This document shows, piece after piece, positions 8,547 to 16,397 of a stretch of 64,000 bases of DNA; the stretch's first letter is position 1, and each line of letters starts with the position of its first letter. Source of the stretch: Brevundimonas sp. UBA6550 (GTDB lineage: Bacteria > Pseudomonadota > Alphaproteobacteria > Caulobacterales > Caulobacteraceae). Where the stretch lies: NCBI RefSeq assembly GCF_002434505.1, contig NZ_DJKE01000006.1:217149-281148 (forward strand), read 5' to 3'. The notes under the pieces were generated by a model. That model saw nothing but the letters and a program-made list of their open reading frames with translations, did not search any database and had not been told where the DNA came from. A program made the translations under genes and the position numbers.

Positions 8547-9812
8547 TTGCGCACGTATCAACTTCCCCTGGACCTGGTCCGTGAGCGGCCTCCTGAACGT
8601 CCCGTCGCACTCGTGCGGCCGCGTTCGGTATCCGTAGCGGCGCGCTGGTTCCAGGATAATCTGAAAGCCGACGTCTTCTATGCTGTGAAGGCCAACCCCT
8701 CGCGCTGGGTCATCGAGACCCTGATCGAGGCCGGCGTTCGCGCCTTCGACGTGGCGTCCGTCGCCGAGATCGAACTGGTCCGTTCGGTCAGCCATGACGT
8801 GCGTCTGGCCTTCATGCATCCGGTAAAGAGCCGGTCTGCGATCACCAAGGCCTATTTCGACCACGGCGTCCGCACCTTCTCGCTGGACTGCGTGGAAGAG
8901 CTGAACAAGATCCTCGACGCCACCGGCGGCGCCGACGACCTGAACCTGATCGTTCGCATGGCCGTTTCGGCCGACGGCGCCGCCTACACCCTGTCGGGCA
9001 AGTTCGGCGTGTCGTCGGATCAGGCCCCCGCCCTGCTGCTGGCCACCCGCCAGGCGGTCAAGGAAGGGCTGATGGGCGTCAGCTTCCACGTCGGTTCGCA
9101 ATGCATGCGCCCGACCGCCTATCAGGCGGCCATGGCCCAGGTCGGCCGGTCGATCAGCCGCGCGGGCGTGATCGTCGACATCGTCGATGTCGGCGGCGGC
9201 TTCCCGTCCGTCTATCCGGGCATGGTCCCGCCGGACATGAGCGAATACGCCGACGCCATCCATCGCGGCTTCAACGAGATGCCGGTGTCGGAAACGACCG
9301 AGCTGTGGTGCGAGCCCGGCCGGGCGCTGGTCGCCGAAAGCTCGTCGATCCTGGCCCGGGTCGATCTGCGCAAGGGCGACGCCCTTTATCTGAACGACGG
9401 CTCCTACGGTTCGCTGTTCGACGCGACCCACTCGCGCTGGCCCTTCCCGACCAAGCTGGTCCGGGACGGCGAAGCGTCGGGCGAGTTGAAGGCGTTCCAG
9501 TTCTACGGCCCGACCTGCGACAGCATCGACCATATGCCGGGCCCGTTCTGGCTGCCGGCCGATGTGCGCGAAGGCGACTTCATCGAGATCGGAATGCTGG
9601 GCGCTTACGGCGTCGCCATGTCGACCGGCTTCAACGGCTATGGCGAACACGACATCGCCGCGGTCGAGGACGCCCCGATGGCCTCGCTCTACGGCCTGGC
9701 CCCGCGCTCCATCCCCACCGTGCGCACCACGGCGGAAGAGAACGCGCGCAAGGTCGTGCGCCTGTCACGTCCCAAGGGTAAGGCCGGTCAGCGCAAGTCG
9801 CGCCGGAAGTAG
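8547..9812 (+). CDS. Ornithine (or lysine/ornithine) decarboxylase, alanine-racemase fold
   Basis: A 421-residue PLP enzyme of the eukaryote-like fold III decarboxylases that turns ornithine into putrescine. The PLP lysine is Lys48 in YAVKANP, HVGSQC lies near residue 180, the phosphate-binding Gly-rich loop GGGFPS follows, CEPGR is near 255 and the active-site Cys is in GPTCDS near 324. I keep the TTG start because the N-terminal residues RTYQLP look native and an AGGGGGC ribosome site precedes it. The next gene on this strand is a DHS-like synthase using putrescine, which supports a polyamine role. Confidence 0.9.
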   Translation: MRTYQLPLDLVRERPPERPVALVRPRSVSVAARWFQDNLKADVFYAVKANPSRWVIETLIEAGVRAFDVASVAEIELVRSVSHDVRLAFMHPVKSRSAITKAYFDHGVRTFSLDCVEELNKILDATGGADDLNLIVRMAVSADGAAYTLSGKFGVSSDQAPALLLATRQAVKEGLMGVSFHVGSQCMRPTAYQAAMAQVGRSISRAGVIVDIVDVGGGFPSVYPGMVPPDMSEYADAIHRGFNEMPVSETTELWCEPGRALVAESSSILARVDLRKGDALYLNDGSYGSLFDATHSRWPFPTKLVRDGEASGELKAFQFYGPTCDSIDHMPGPFWLPADVREGDFIEIGMLGAYGVAMSTGFNGYGEHDIAAVEDAPMASLYGLAPRSIPTVRTTAEENARKVVRLSRPKGKAGQRKSRRK

Positions 9813-9830
9813 GGCGCCCGCACCTCGTAT

Positions 9831-9934
9831 CCGTCATTCTCGGGCTCGACCCGAGGATCGGCCGCTGTGCGTTTCCCTTGCGGGGAGGGCGCGGCGGAAC
9901 CTCCGACCCTCGGATCAAGTCCGAGGGTGACGGC
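9831..9934. repeat. Paired inverted repeat A (CGTCAT family)
   Basis: Arms 9831-9861 and 9903-9934 are imperfect inverted copies of each other; each begins CCGTCA at its outer edge and itself contains a small palindrome (CTCGGGctcgaCCCGAG in the left arm). It starts 18 nt after the decarboxylase stop. This REP-doublet layout recurs eight more times in the window. Confidence 0.8.
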
Positions 9935-10026
9935 TGAAGGTTGGGCGTTTATCGGTGCTGTCGGTCGCTCCGTCCCGGCATGTCTGTGTGTTCGACGGGC
10001 GCTCAAATCACAGGGAAACCGCCGAA

Positions 10027-11079
10027 ATGAACGCACCCATATCGTCCAACACCAAGGCCCAGCTGCTGCAGAAAGTCGTCGAGCATGTCGACATCACGTC
10101 CTTTGATGCGCGTCCGATCATCGATAGCATGCGCAAGATGTCCTTTTCGTCGCGCGACACCGCCCGCGCCGCCGACATCTTCTCGATGGCGATCGAGGAC
10201 GCGGACTGCTCGCCCTGGCTGATCCTGGCCGGTTCGACCTCGGCGGGCGGCTGCATGGACGTCTATCGCGACATGGTGAAGTTCGGCATGGCCGACGCCG
10301 TGGTCGCCACCGGCGCCTCCATCGTGGACATGGATTTCTTCGAGGCCCTGGGCTTCAAACACTATCAGGCCGCCGGTCAGGTGGACGACAACGTCCTGCG
10401 CGACAACTACATCGACCGCATCTACGACACCTATATCGACGAGGAAGAGCTCCAGGCCTGCGACCACACCATCCTGGAGATCGCCAACCGGCTGGAGCCG
10501 CGCGGCTATTCCAGCCGCGAGTTCATCTGGGAAATGGGCAAGTGGCTGAGCGAGGGCAACGCCAAGAAGCCCGGCTCCCTGATCCAGACCGCCTATGAAG
10601 AGGGCGTGCCGATCTTCTGCCCGGCCTTTGTGGACTCGTCCGCCGGCTTCGGCCTGGTCAAGCACCAGAAGGAGCGCGCCGCCGCCGGCCAGCCCTATCT
10701 GATGCTGGACGCCATCGCCGACTTCCGCGAACTGACCGACATCAAGATCGCAGCGGGCGTCACCGGCCTGTTCATGGTCGGCGGCGGGGTGCCCAAGAAT
10801 TTCGCCCAGGACACGGTCGTCTGCGCCGAAATCTTGGGCGTCGAGGCCGAGATGCACCGCTATGCGGTCCAGATCACCGTCGCCGACGTCCGCGACGGCG
10901 CCTGCTCGTCCTCGACGCTGAAAGAGGCGGCCTCCTGGGGCAAGGTCCAGACCACACACGAACAGATGGTCTTCGCCGAAGCCACCACTGTCGTCCCCCT
11001 GATCGGCTCCGACGCCTACCACCGCGGCGCCTGGAAGGCCCGCGAGAAGCGCCGCTGGAACAAGCTGTTCGGGAAGTAA
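10027..11079 (+). CDS. Deoxyhypusine-synthase-like protein, probable homospermidine synthase
   Basis: A 350-residue NAD-dependent enzyme of the deoxyhypusine synthase family. The essential lysine is kept as Lys306 in ASWGKV, following the DGACSSSTLKE segment that replaces the eukaryotic GSDSGARPDE. Bacteria have no eIF5A, the protein substrate of true DHS; bacterial homologues transfer the aminobutyl group to a free amine. Next to a putrescine-forming decarboxylase the likely product is homospermidine. Start is the ATG at 10027; the upstream in-frame extension crosses repeat element A. The two genes are 214 nt apart, so they may or may not be cotranscribed. Confidence 0.85.
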   Translation: MNAPISSNTKAQLLQKVVEHVDITSFDARPIIDSMRKMSFSSRDTARAADIFSMAIEDADCSPWLILAGSTSAGGCMDVYRDMVKFGMADAVVATGASIVDMDFFEALGFKHYQAAGQVDDNVLRDNYIDRIYDTYIDEEELQACDHTILEIANRLEPRGYSSREFIWEMGKWLSEGNAKKPGSLIQTAYEEGVPIFCPAFVDSSAGFGLVKHQKERAAAGQPYLMLDAIADFRELTDIKIAAGVTGLFMVGGGVPKNFAQDTVVCAEILGVEAEMHRYAVQITVADVRDGACSSSTLKEAASWGKVQTTHEQMVFAEATTVVPLIGSDAYHRGAWKAREKRRWNKLFGK

Positions 11080-11496
11080 TCAATCGTCGCATGCCTTCTC
11101 CCCTCGGGGGAGAAGGTGGCCGGCGGAGCCGGTCGGATGAGGGGGCTGTATCCGCGCCCTCGCATGCTGGCGTATGGCCTCGGTCACGACCGCCGGATTC
11201 GTTGAAAACTCGGCGTTCCTGAATCGCATGACGGTATAGCCCGCGACGCGAAGCCGCTCGTCCCGCACGGCGTCGCGCGCCTCGTGCAGATCATGCACCC
11301 CGCCATCCAGTTCGATGATCAGCCTGATCTCATGACAGGCGAAGTCGGCGATCGCGCCAGCAACCGGCGCCTGCCGCCTGAACTTCAAACCACCCAGTTG
11401 CCGATTTCGCAGCATCGACCACAGGATCGCTTCCGCGCCTGTCATGTCGGCGCGAAGGCGGCGGGACTGTCGGGTTCTTGGCGGCGACTGCCACAT
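11080..11496 (-). CDS. DUF559 Vsr-like endonuclease-domain protein inside an inverted repeat
   Basis: A 138-residue DUF559 protein with a Vsr/PD-(D/E)XK-like core: KFRRQAPVAGAIADFAC, then IIELDGGVHD with the acidic pair, then ERLRVAGYTVMRFRN. Family function is undetermined. Both sides carry inverted copies of the same repeat: the right arm (11506-11557) ends just upstream of the ATG, and the left arm (11094-11149) lies inside the gene. The last about 20 residues (PPHPTGSAGHLLPRGEK) are therefore encoded by repeat DNA rather than by the nuclease domain. Its stop is adjacent to the convergent DHS-like gene. Confidence 0.8.
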   Translation of the reverse strand: MWQSPPRTRQSRRLRADMTGAEAILWSMLRNRQLGGLKFRRQAPVAGAIADFACHEIRLIIELDGGVHDLHEARDAVRDERLRVAGYTVMRFRNAEFSTNPAVVTEAIRQHARARIQPPHPTGSAGHLLPRGEKACDD

Positions 11497-11557
11497 CTGC
11501 GTCTGACAGCCCCCTCATCCGACCCTACGGGCCACCTTCTCCCCCGAGGGGAGAAGG
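11094..11557. repeat. Inverted repeat pair B flanking the DUF559 gene
   Basis: Left arm 11094-11149 and right arm 11506-11557 are inverted copies about 52-56 bp long, differing mainly by a small deletion (ggctccgccggcc against ctacgggcc). Each arm carries a hairpin of the form CTTCTCCCC..GGGGAGAAG followed by GGTGGCC and GGATGAGGGGG. The layout resembles elements E and H but with a gene in the spacer. The right arm ends six nt from the CobW-family stop codon. Confidence 0.85.
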
Positions 11558-11563
11558 GTCAAC

Positions 11564-12679
11564 TCAGGCGGCGCAGGCCTCGAACCCAGCCTTCAACGCC
11601 GCCTCGTCCAGGTCACGGCCGATGAAGACGGCGCGGCTCCAGCGGCGTTCGGCGGCGCCCCATTCGCGTTGCAGGTCGCCTTCCAGGATCATGTGAACGG
11701 CCTGGAAGACCAGGCGGCGGTCCTCGCCCTTCACGTCGATGATGCCCTTGGCGCGCAGGATGTTCTGGCCCTGCTCGCCCAGCAACCGGTCCAACCAGGC
11801 GGTGAACTTGGCGCCGTCCAGCGGGCGGTCCAGCGACAGGGAGATCCCCTTGATGTCGTCCTGGTGCGCGTGGCCCCGCGCGCCGTGATCATGATGGTGG
11901 TGGTCATGCCCGTGGTCGTGGTCATGATGGTGGTGATCGTGGCCGCAATGTTCGTCGTGCACATGGCCGTCCGCGCCATGCGGCGGGTTCACGAAGTCCG
12001 GCTTGACCTCCAGAATTCGCTCCAGATCGAAGGCGTGCAGGCCCAGCACCTGATCCAGCGGCACGTTCGACCGTTCGGCCCGCACGATGGGCGCCAGCGG
12101 ATTCAGCGCCCGCAACCGCGCCTCGACCGCCTCCAGTTCGTCCGCCGTGGCCAGATCGACCTTGTTCAGGATGATGCGGTCGGCGAAGGCCACCTGTTCG
12201 CGCGCCTCTTTGGAGTCGTCCAATCGCGCCATCACGTGTTTGGCGTCGACCAGGGTCGTGACGCTGTCCAACTGGGTCTTGGCCTTGACGTCCTCGTCGA
12301 CGAAGAAGGTCTGGGCCACCGGACCAGGGTCGGCCAGGCCGGTGGTTTCCACGATGATGGCGTCGAAGGCGGGTTTGCCGGGGCGCTGGCGCTTCATCAG
12401 GCCCGCGACCACGCGGATCAGGTCGCCGCGCACCGTGCAGCAGACGCAGCCGTTGTTCATTTCGAACACGTCCTCGTCGGCCCCGACCACCAGGTCGTTG
12501 TCGATGCCGATCTCGCCGAACTCGTTGACGATCACGGCGTAGCGCTTGCCATGATCCTCGGTCAGGATGCGGTTCAGCAGCGTCGTCTTGCCCGCCCCCA
12601 GATAGCCGGTCAGGACGGTGACGGGGATCTTGCCGTTCGTTGCGGCGGTCGAGGTCGGGGCGGCGAAGGTGTCGGTCAT
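11564..12679 (-). CDS. CobW/ZNG1-family metal-chaperone GTPase
   Basis: A 371-residue G3E P-loop GTPase. Walker A is [12 protein letters not shown] near residue 25, the metal-binding CxCC motif is NGCVCC near 78, and [10 protein letters not shown] follows. A His/Asp-rich insert between the GTPase and C-terminal domains (residues about 240-275, runs of [10 protein letters not shown]) can bind Zn2+ or other divalent metals. Members deliver metal to client enzymes or act in zinc shortage. There is no cobalamin gene nearby, so a cobalamin role is unlikely. I do not see a convincing Zur box upstream. Confidence 0.88.
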   Translation of the reverse strand: MTDTFAAPTSTAATNGKIPVTVLTGYLGAGKTTLLNRILTEDHGKRYAVIVNEFGEIGIDNDLVVGADEDVFEMNNGCVCCTVRGDLIRVVAGLMKRQRPGKPAFDAIIVETTGLADPGPVAQTFFVDEDVKAKTQLDSVTTLVDAKHVMARLDDSKEAREQVAFADRIILNKVDLATADELEAVEARLRALNPLAPIVRAERSNVPLDQVLGLHAFDLERILEVKPDFVNPPHGADGHVHDEHCGHDHHHHDHDHGHDHHHHDHGARGHAHQDDIKGISLSLDRPLDGAKFTAWLDRLLGEQGQNILRAKGIIDVKGEDRRLVFQAVHMILEGDLQREWGAAERRWSRAVFIGRDLDEAALKAGFEACAA

Positions 12680-12723
12680 AGGCCGCTAGATGGCGGCTGA
12701 CATCACGCTTGGGAAGAGGGGCT

Positions 12724-12948
12724 TCAAGCCTTCTTGACGAACTCGGTGCGCAGGACCAGGCCGCGCACCTTTTCGACATTAGCCTCGATCTCGTCGGGAT
12801 CGCCGGTCAGGCGGATGTTCTTGACCAGGGTCCCGCGCTTCAGCGTCACCCCGCCCGATCCCTTGACCTTCAGGTCCTTGATCAGGGTCACGCTGTCGCC
12901 ATCGGCCAGGATGTTGCCGTTGGAGTCTTTGGTCACGTCGTCGGTCAT
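12724..12948 (-). CDS. Short PhnA/YjdM-type protein, C-terminal domain only
   Basis: A 74-residue protein matching the C-terminal domain of PhnA/YjdM proteins (DSNGNILADGDSVTLIKDLKVKGS, then TLKRGTLVKNIRLTG). The full-length family is about 110 residues and starts with a four-cysteine zinc ribbon. No cysteine is present here and the upstream in-frame sequence is repeat-derived, so this is the short form. Despite the old name, the family is not established as acting on phosphonates. It follows nadE on the same strand beyond repeat C. Confidence 0.75.
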   Translation of the reverse strand: MTDDVTKDSNGNILADGDSVTLIKDLKVKGSGGVTLKRGTLVKNIRLTGDPDEIEANVEKVRGLVLRTEFVKKA

Positions 12949-12974
12949 GGTGGGGGTTCTAGCGGCTCGACTTG

Positions 12975-13134
12975 CTTTCGTCATCCTCCGGCAAGCCGCT
13001 TGCGGCGCAGACCGGGGGACCCAGCGGCGCCGAAGGCGATGCGTCGGCTTCACGGATGTCAGCGAGTCCGCGACAGGTTCGCGCTCGCGCGCCGCTGGGT
13101 CCCCCGGTCGCTTCGCGCCGGAGGATGACGAAAG
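12975..13134. repeat. Paired inverted repeat C
   Basis: Arms 12975-13030 and 13089-13134 share CTTTCGTCATCCTCCGGC at the outer end and ACCGGGGGACCCAGCGGCGC at the inner end; the left arm has about 10 extra nt between the two blocks. The right arm ends three nt from the nadE stop codon. Same architecture as the other CGTCAT elements but a different body sequence. Confidence 0.8.
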
Positions 13135-13137
13135 AGA

Positions 13138-15180
13138 TCAGTCCGGCACGTTTGCCTCAAGCTCATCCAGCCACACCCGCGCCGAACCATCCGACGGCGC
13201 CCGCCAATCGCCGCGCGGCGACAGCGACCCGCCGGTCACCACCTTTGGCCCGTTCGGCAGGGCCGAGCGCTTGAACTGGGCCGTCTGGAAGAAGCGGATC
13301 AGGAACTTCCGCAGCCAGCCCTTGATGGTGGCCAGGTCGTATTCGACCTTCTCGTCCTCCGGCGTGTTCGCCGGCCATTCGCCCGCGCCCGCATCGCCCC
13401 AGGCCTGGTGCGCCAGGAAGGCGACCTTGGATGGGTTCATCCCGAACCGGCTGAGGTAGAACAGAAAGAAGTCGTTCAGCGCATAGGGGCCGACCGTCCC
13501 CTCGGTCGACTGGATCACCCCGTCCTTGGCCGGCACCAGTTCGGGCGAAATCTCGGTGTCCAGAATGGCGTGCAGCGTCTCGCGCGCCTCGCCGCCGATC
13601 AGATCGCCCGCCGCCACCCAGCGGATCAGGTGGCGGATCAGCGTCTTGGCCACCCCGCCATTGACGTTGTAGTGGCTCATATGGTCGCCGACGCCATAGG
13701 TGGCCCAGCCCAGCGCCAGTTCCGACAGGTCGCCGGTCCCCAGCACGAACGCCTTGTTCTGGTTCGCCAGCCGGAACAGATAGTCGGTCCTAAGGCCCGC
13801 CTGCACGTTCTCGAAGGTGATGTCGTGAACCGGCCGACCCTCGGCGTAAGGGTGGCCGATGTCCTTGAACATCTGTTCGGCGGCGGGGCGGATGTCGATC
13901 TCGGCCCCTGTGACGCCCAGCGCGGTCATCAGCGCCCAGGCGTTGGACTTGGTCCCGTCCGAGGTCGCGAACCCCGGCATCGTATAGGCCAGGATGCCGG
14001 TCCTCGGCAGGTCCAGCCGGTCGAAGGCGCGACAGGCGACCAGCAGGGCCTGGGTCGAATCCAGCCCCCCCGACACCCCGATCACCAGCGACCTGGCGCC
14101 CGTCGCCGTCATCCGGCGCATCAGCCCCTGCACCTGAATGTTGAACGCCTCGTAGCAGTCCTGATCCAGCCGCCCGGCGTCGTCCGGCACGAAGGGAAAG
14201 CGATCCAGCGGCCGGATCAGGTCGCTGGCCTCATGATCCTCGCGCGCCAGGAAGGGCACGACGGTGGCCGCCTCGCCCTCGTTCCGGGCGCATTCGGAAA
14301 AGGTGCCGTTCCGCAGCCGATCCAGCCCGATCCGGTCCACGTCCACATCGGCGAGGGTCAGGTGGCTGTCCAGGGCGAACCGCTCGCCCTCGGCCAGTTT
14401 CGACCCCAGTTCATGGATCGTCGCCTGCCCGTCCCAGGCCAGGTCGGTGGTGCTCTCGCCCCAGCCCGAGGCGGCGAAGACATAGGCCGACAGGGTGCGG
14501 GCCGAATGGCTGGCGCTCAGCATCGACCGCTCGTCCGCCTTGCCGATGACGATGTTGGACGCCGACAGGTTCAGCAGGATGCGCGCCCCCGCCAGTGCGG
14601 CCCGCGTGGACGGGGGCAACGGCGCCCAATAGTCCTCGCAGATTTCGACGGCGAAAACGAAGCCCGGCCGGTTCGCTGCCTCGAAGATCAGGCCCGGCGC
14701 GAAATCCACCGTCTCGCCGTTCAGCCGGACCACGTCCTCGGTCCGCGCCGTCGCCGGGGCGAACCAGCGTTTCTCGTAATATTCGCGGTAGTTGGGCAGA
14801 TAGGTCTTTGGCACGACGCCCAGCACCTCGCCCCCGCCCATCACCACGGCGCAGTTGAACAGGGCGTCTCCGCTGCGGATCGGCGCCCCGACCACGGCGA
14901 CCAGATCGGCGCCGGCCGTCGCCTCGGCCAGGACCGCGATCTGCCGCTCCACCTCCTCCAGCAGGGCCGCCTGCATATGAAGGTCGTCGATCGCATAGGC
15001 CGACAGCGACATCTCGGGAAAGACCATCAGGTCCACGCCCTGTTCGCCCGCCTGGCGGATCAGCGCCAGATGCTCGCCCGCGTTCGCCTTCGGATCCCCG
15101 ACGTGCGCCACGGGCGTCGCCGCCGCCACGCGCACGAACCCGTGGGTCTTGGGCGAGAAGAAGGAAGAAGCATCGGTCAT
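13138..15180 (-). CDS. nadE: Glutamine-hydrolysing NAD+ synthetase
   Basis: A 680-residue two-domain enzyme amidating nicotinic acid adenine dinucleotide to NAD+. The N-terminal nitrilase-type glutaminase has the triad Glu56 (VFPEMS), Lys125 (VVPKTY) and Cys181 (EICEDYW). The C-terminal ATP-pyrophosphatase domain has the P-loop SGGLDSTQ near residue 365, and GTGDLSELALGW later. Length is that of the fused glutamine-dependent form. The ATG at 15180 gives a start like family members; upstream in-frame residues are read-through. Confidence 0.95.
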   Translation of the reverse strand: MTDASSFFSPKTHGFVRVAAATPVAHVGDPKANAGEHLALIRQAGEQGVDLMVFPEMSLSAYAIDDLHMQAALLEEVERQIAVLAEATAGADLVAVVGAPIRSGDALFNCAVVMGGGEVLGVVPKTYLPNYREYYEKRWFAPATARTEDVVRLNGETVDFAPGLIFEAANRPGFVFAVEICEDYWAPLPPSTRAALAGARILLNLSASNIVIGKADERSMLSASHSARTLSAYVFAASGWGESTTDLAWDGQATIHELGSKLAEGERFALDSHLTLADVDVDRIGLDRLRNGTFSECARNEGEAATVVPFLAREDHEASDLIRPLDRFPFVPDDAGRLDQDCYEAFNIQVQGLMRRMTATGARSLVIGVSGGLDSTQALLVACRAFDRLDLPRTGILAYTMPGFATSDGTKSNAWALMTALGVTGAEIDIRPAAEQMFKDIGHPYAEGRPVHDITFENVQAGLRTDYLFRLANQNKAFVLGTGDLSELALGWATYGVGDHMSHYNVNGGVAKTLIRHLIRWVAAGDLIGGEARETLHAILDTEISPELVPAKDGVIQSTEGTVGPYALNDFFLFYLSRFGMNPSKVAFLAHQAWGDAGAGEWPANTPEDEKVEYDLATIKGWLRKFLIRFFQTAQFKRSALPNGPKVVTGGSLSPRGDWRAPSDGSARVWLDELEANVPD

Positions 15181-15302
15181 CGGATCGTCCTGCGCCGGGC
15201 CTGGCCGGTCCCTGACCCTCATATAGGCGCGAAAGATGAAGGGACGGAATCGCCTTCGCCAAGGCGAGGCGAGGCGCAAAGCGAAACGAAGGACTATCTC
15301 GC

Positions 15303-16070
15303 CTAACGCCCCGGCGTCTCGTCCGGCCTCAGGGTCAGCACGCGCACGCCGTCCCTTGTCACCGCCACCGTATGCTCGAACTGGGCCGACAGTTTTCCGT
15401 CCGAGGTGACCACGGTCCAGCCGTCGTCCTCGGTCAGGACCGTGCGGACGCCCTGGTTCAGCATCGGCTCGATGGTGAAGGTCATGCCTTCGCGCAGGAC
15501 GACGCCCGTTCCCGCCCGGCCGAAATGCAGGACCTGCGGCTCCTCGTGCATCTCGCGGCCGATGCCGTGCCCGCAATAGTCGCGCACGACGGAGTAGCCC
15601 GCCTGTCTGGCGTGGCGTTCGATGGCGAAGCCGATGTCGCCCAGGCGCGCGCCCGGCCGCACGGCGCGAATGCCCTTCCACATCGCCTCGTAGGTGGTGC
15701 GGACCAGGCGGCGCGCCTGCGGCCCCACCGATCCGATCAGATAGGTCTTGGAGGAATCGGCGATGAAACCGTCCTTCTCCAGGGTGGTGTCCAGATTGAC
15801 GATGTCGCCGCTCTTCAGCACGTCGTCGGCCGAGGGCACGCCGTGGCAGACGACCTGGTTGATCGAACTGTTCAGCACGAAGCCATAGCCGTACTGGCCC
15901 TTGCTGGCCGGACGCGCCTTCAAGACATCGACAATGAAGGTCTCGACCCGCGCGTCGATCTCCAGCGTCGTCATCCCCTCCAGCGCCATTGCGTCCAGAT
16001 GGGTGAAGACCGAGGCCAGCAGCCGGCCCGAGGCGGCCATCAGCTCGATCTCCTGCGGCGTCTTGGTCAC
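15303..16070 (-). CDS. map: Type I methionine aminopeptidase, ParD-linked copy
   Basis: A 255-residue metalloprotease that removes the initiator Met from nascent proteins. All metal ligands are visible: Asp94, Asp105, His168, Glu201 and Glu232, plus substrate His76. The segment around the second Asp reads GFIADSSKTY where housekeeping enzymes usually have HGD(T/S). It starts at a GTG overlapping the stop of a ParD-like gene (GTGA), so the two are translationally coupled. An association of Map with a ParD-like protein makes me suspect a specialised rather than the only copy, but I cannot see the rest of the genome. Confidence 0.88.
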   Translation of the reverse strand: MTKTPQEIELMAASGRLLASVFTHLDAMALEGMTTLEIDARVETFIVDVLKARPASKGQYGYGFVLNSSINQVVCHGVPSADDVLKSGDIVNLDTTLEKDGFIADSSKTYLIGSVGPQARRLVRTTYEAMWKGIRAVRPGARLGDIGFAIERHARQAGYSVVRDYCGHGIGREMHEEPQVLHFGRAGTGVVLREGMTFTIEPMLNQGVRTVLTEDDGWTVVTSDGKLSAQFEHTVAVTRDGVRVLTLRPDETPGR

Positions 16071-16279
16071 GCCGCTGCGCCCGTCGTCGTCGGCGCGGCG
16101 ACGCCCGCCGCCTTCAGCTCGCGCGCGACCAACTCCTGAAACGTCAGGCCGGGGTTCGTCTCGCCCAACATGCCGATCCTGATCCAGAAGGCCGCCTGGG
16201 CGTTGATGGAGCGATAGGAGGCCTTGGCGGCCCGACGCAGCTGCTCGTGCAGTTCGTCCTCGATGTTGACGATGCCCAT
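16067..16279 (-). CDS. ParD-like antitoxin-family protein
   Basis: A 70-residue protein of the ParD-like family. It opens with a short strand and amphipathic helix (MGIVNIEDELHEQLRRAAKA) and then RSINAQAAFWIRIGMLGE, the pattern of this ribbon-helix-helix-like antitoxin group. It overlaps a methionine aminopeptidase gene by four nt and not a ParE-type toxin. A 26-bp inverted repeat sits 14 nt upstream of its ATG, a plausible autoregulatory site. Function beyond DNA binding is inference. Confidence 0.75.
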   Translation of the reverse strand: MGIVNIEDELHEQLRRAAKASYRSINAQAAFWIRIGMLGETNPGLTFQELVARELKAAGVAAPTTTGAAA

Positions 16280-16292
16280 GTCTGGTCCCGAC

Positions 16293-16318
16293 TATATGAA
16301 ACGTATTCGAAGCATATA
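16293..16318. promoter_or_regulatory. Inverted repeat upstream of the ParD-like/map pair
   Basis: TATATG at 16293-16298 and CATATA at 16313-16318 flank a core containing the palindrome TTCGAA. The site is AT-rich in a GC-rich background and begins 14 nt before the ParD-like start codon, as expected of an antitoxin operator that also covers the promoter. Confidence 0.5.
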
Positions 16319-16397
16319 TTCTGTCGGCGATCCGCCGCAAGCGCGTCTTTTTGCGAATGCGGATGACGTCCGCCTTCGCCCCCGCTAAAGCCATCCC

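Noticed and set aside
10027..11079. Deoxyhypusine modification of a translation factor
   Set aside because: Bacteria lack eIF5A; the homologue next to an ornithine decarboxylase fits polyamine synthesis better.
11564..12679. Cobalamin biosynthesis gene cobW
   Set aside because: The His-rich insert and absence of any cob genes fit the metal-chaperone branch of the family.
12724..12948. Phosphonoacetate hydrolase
   Set aside because: The PhnA name is historical; the protein is a 74-residue domain without catalytic residues of that enzyme.
15181..15681. Long upstream extension of nadE
   Set aside because: Arg/Gly-rich translation overlapping the map gene in antisense; the family start is at 15180.
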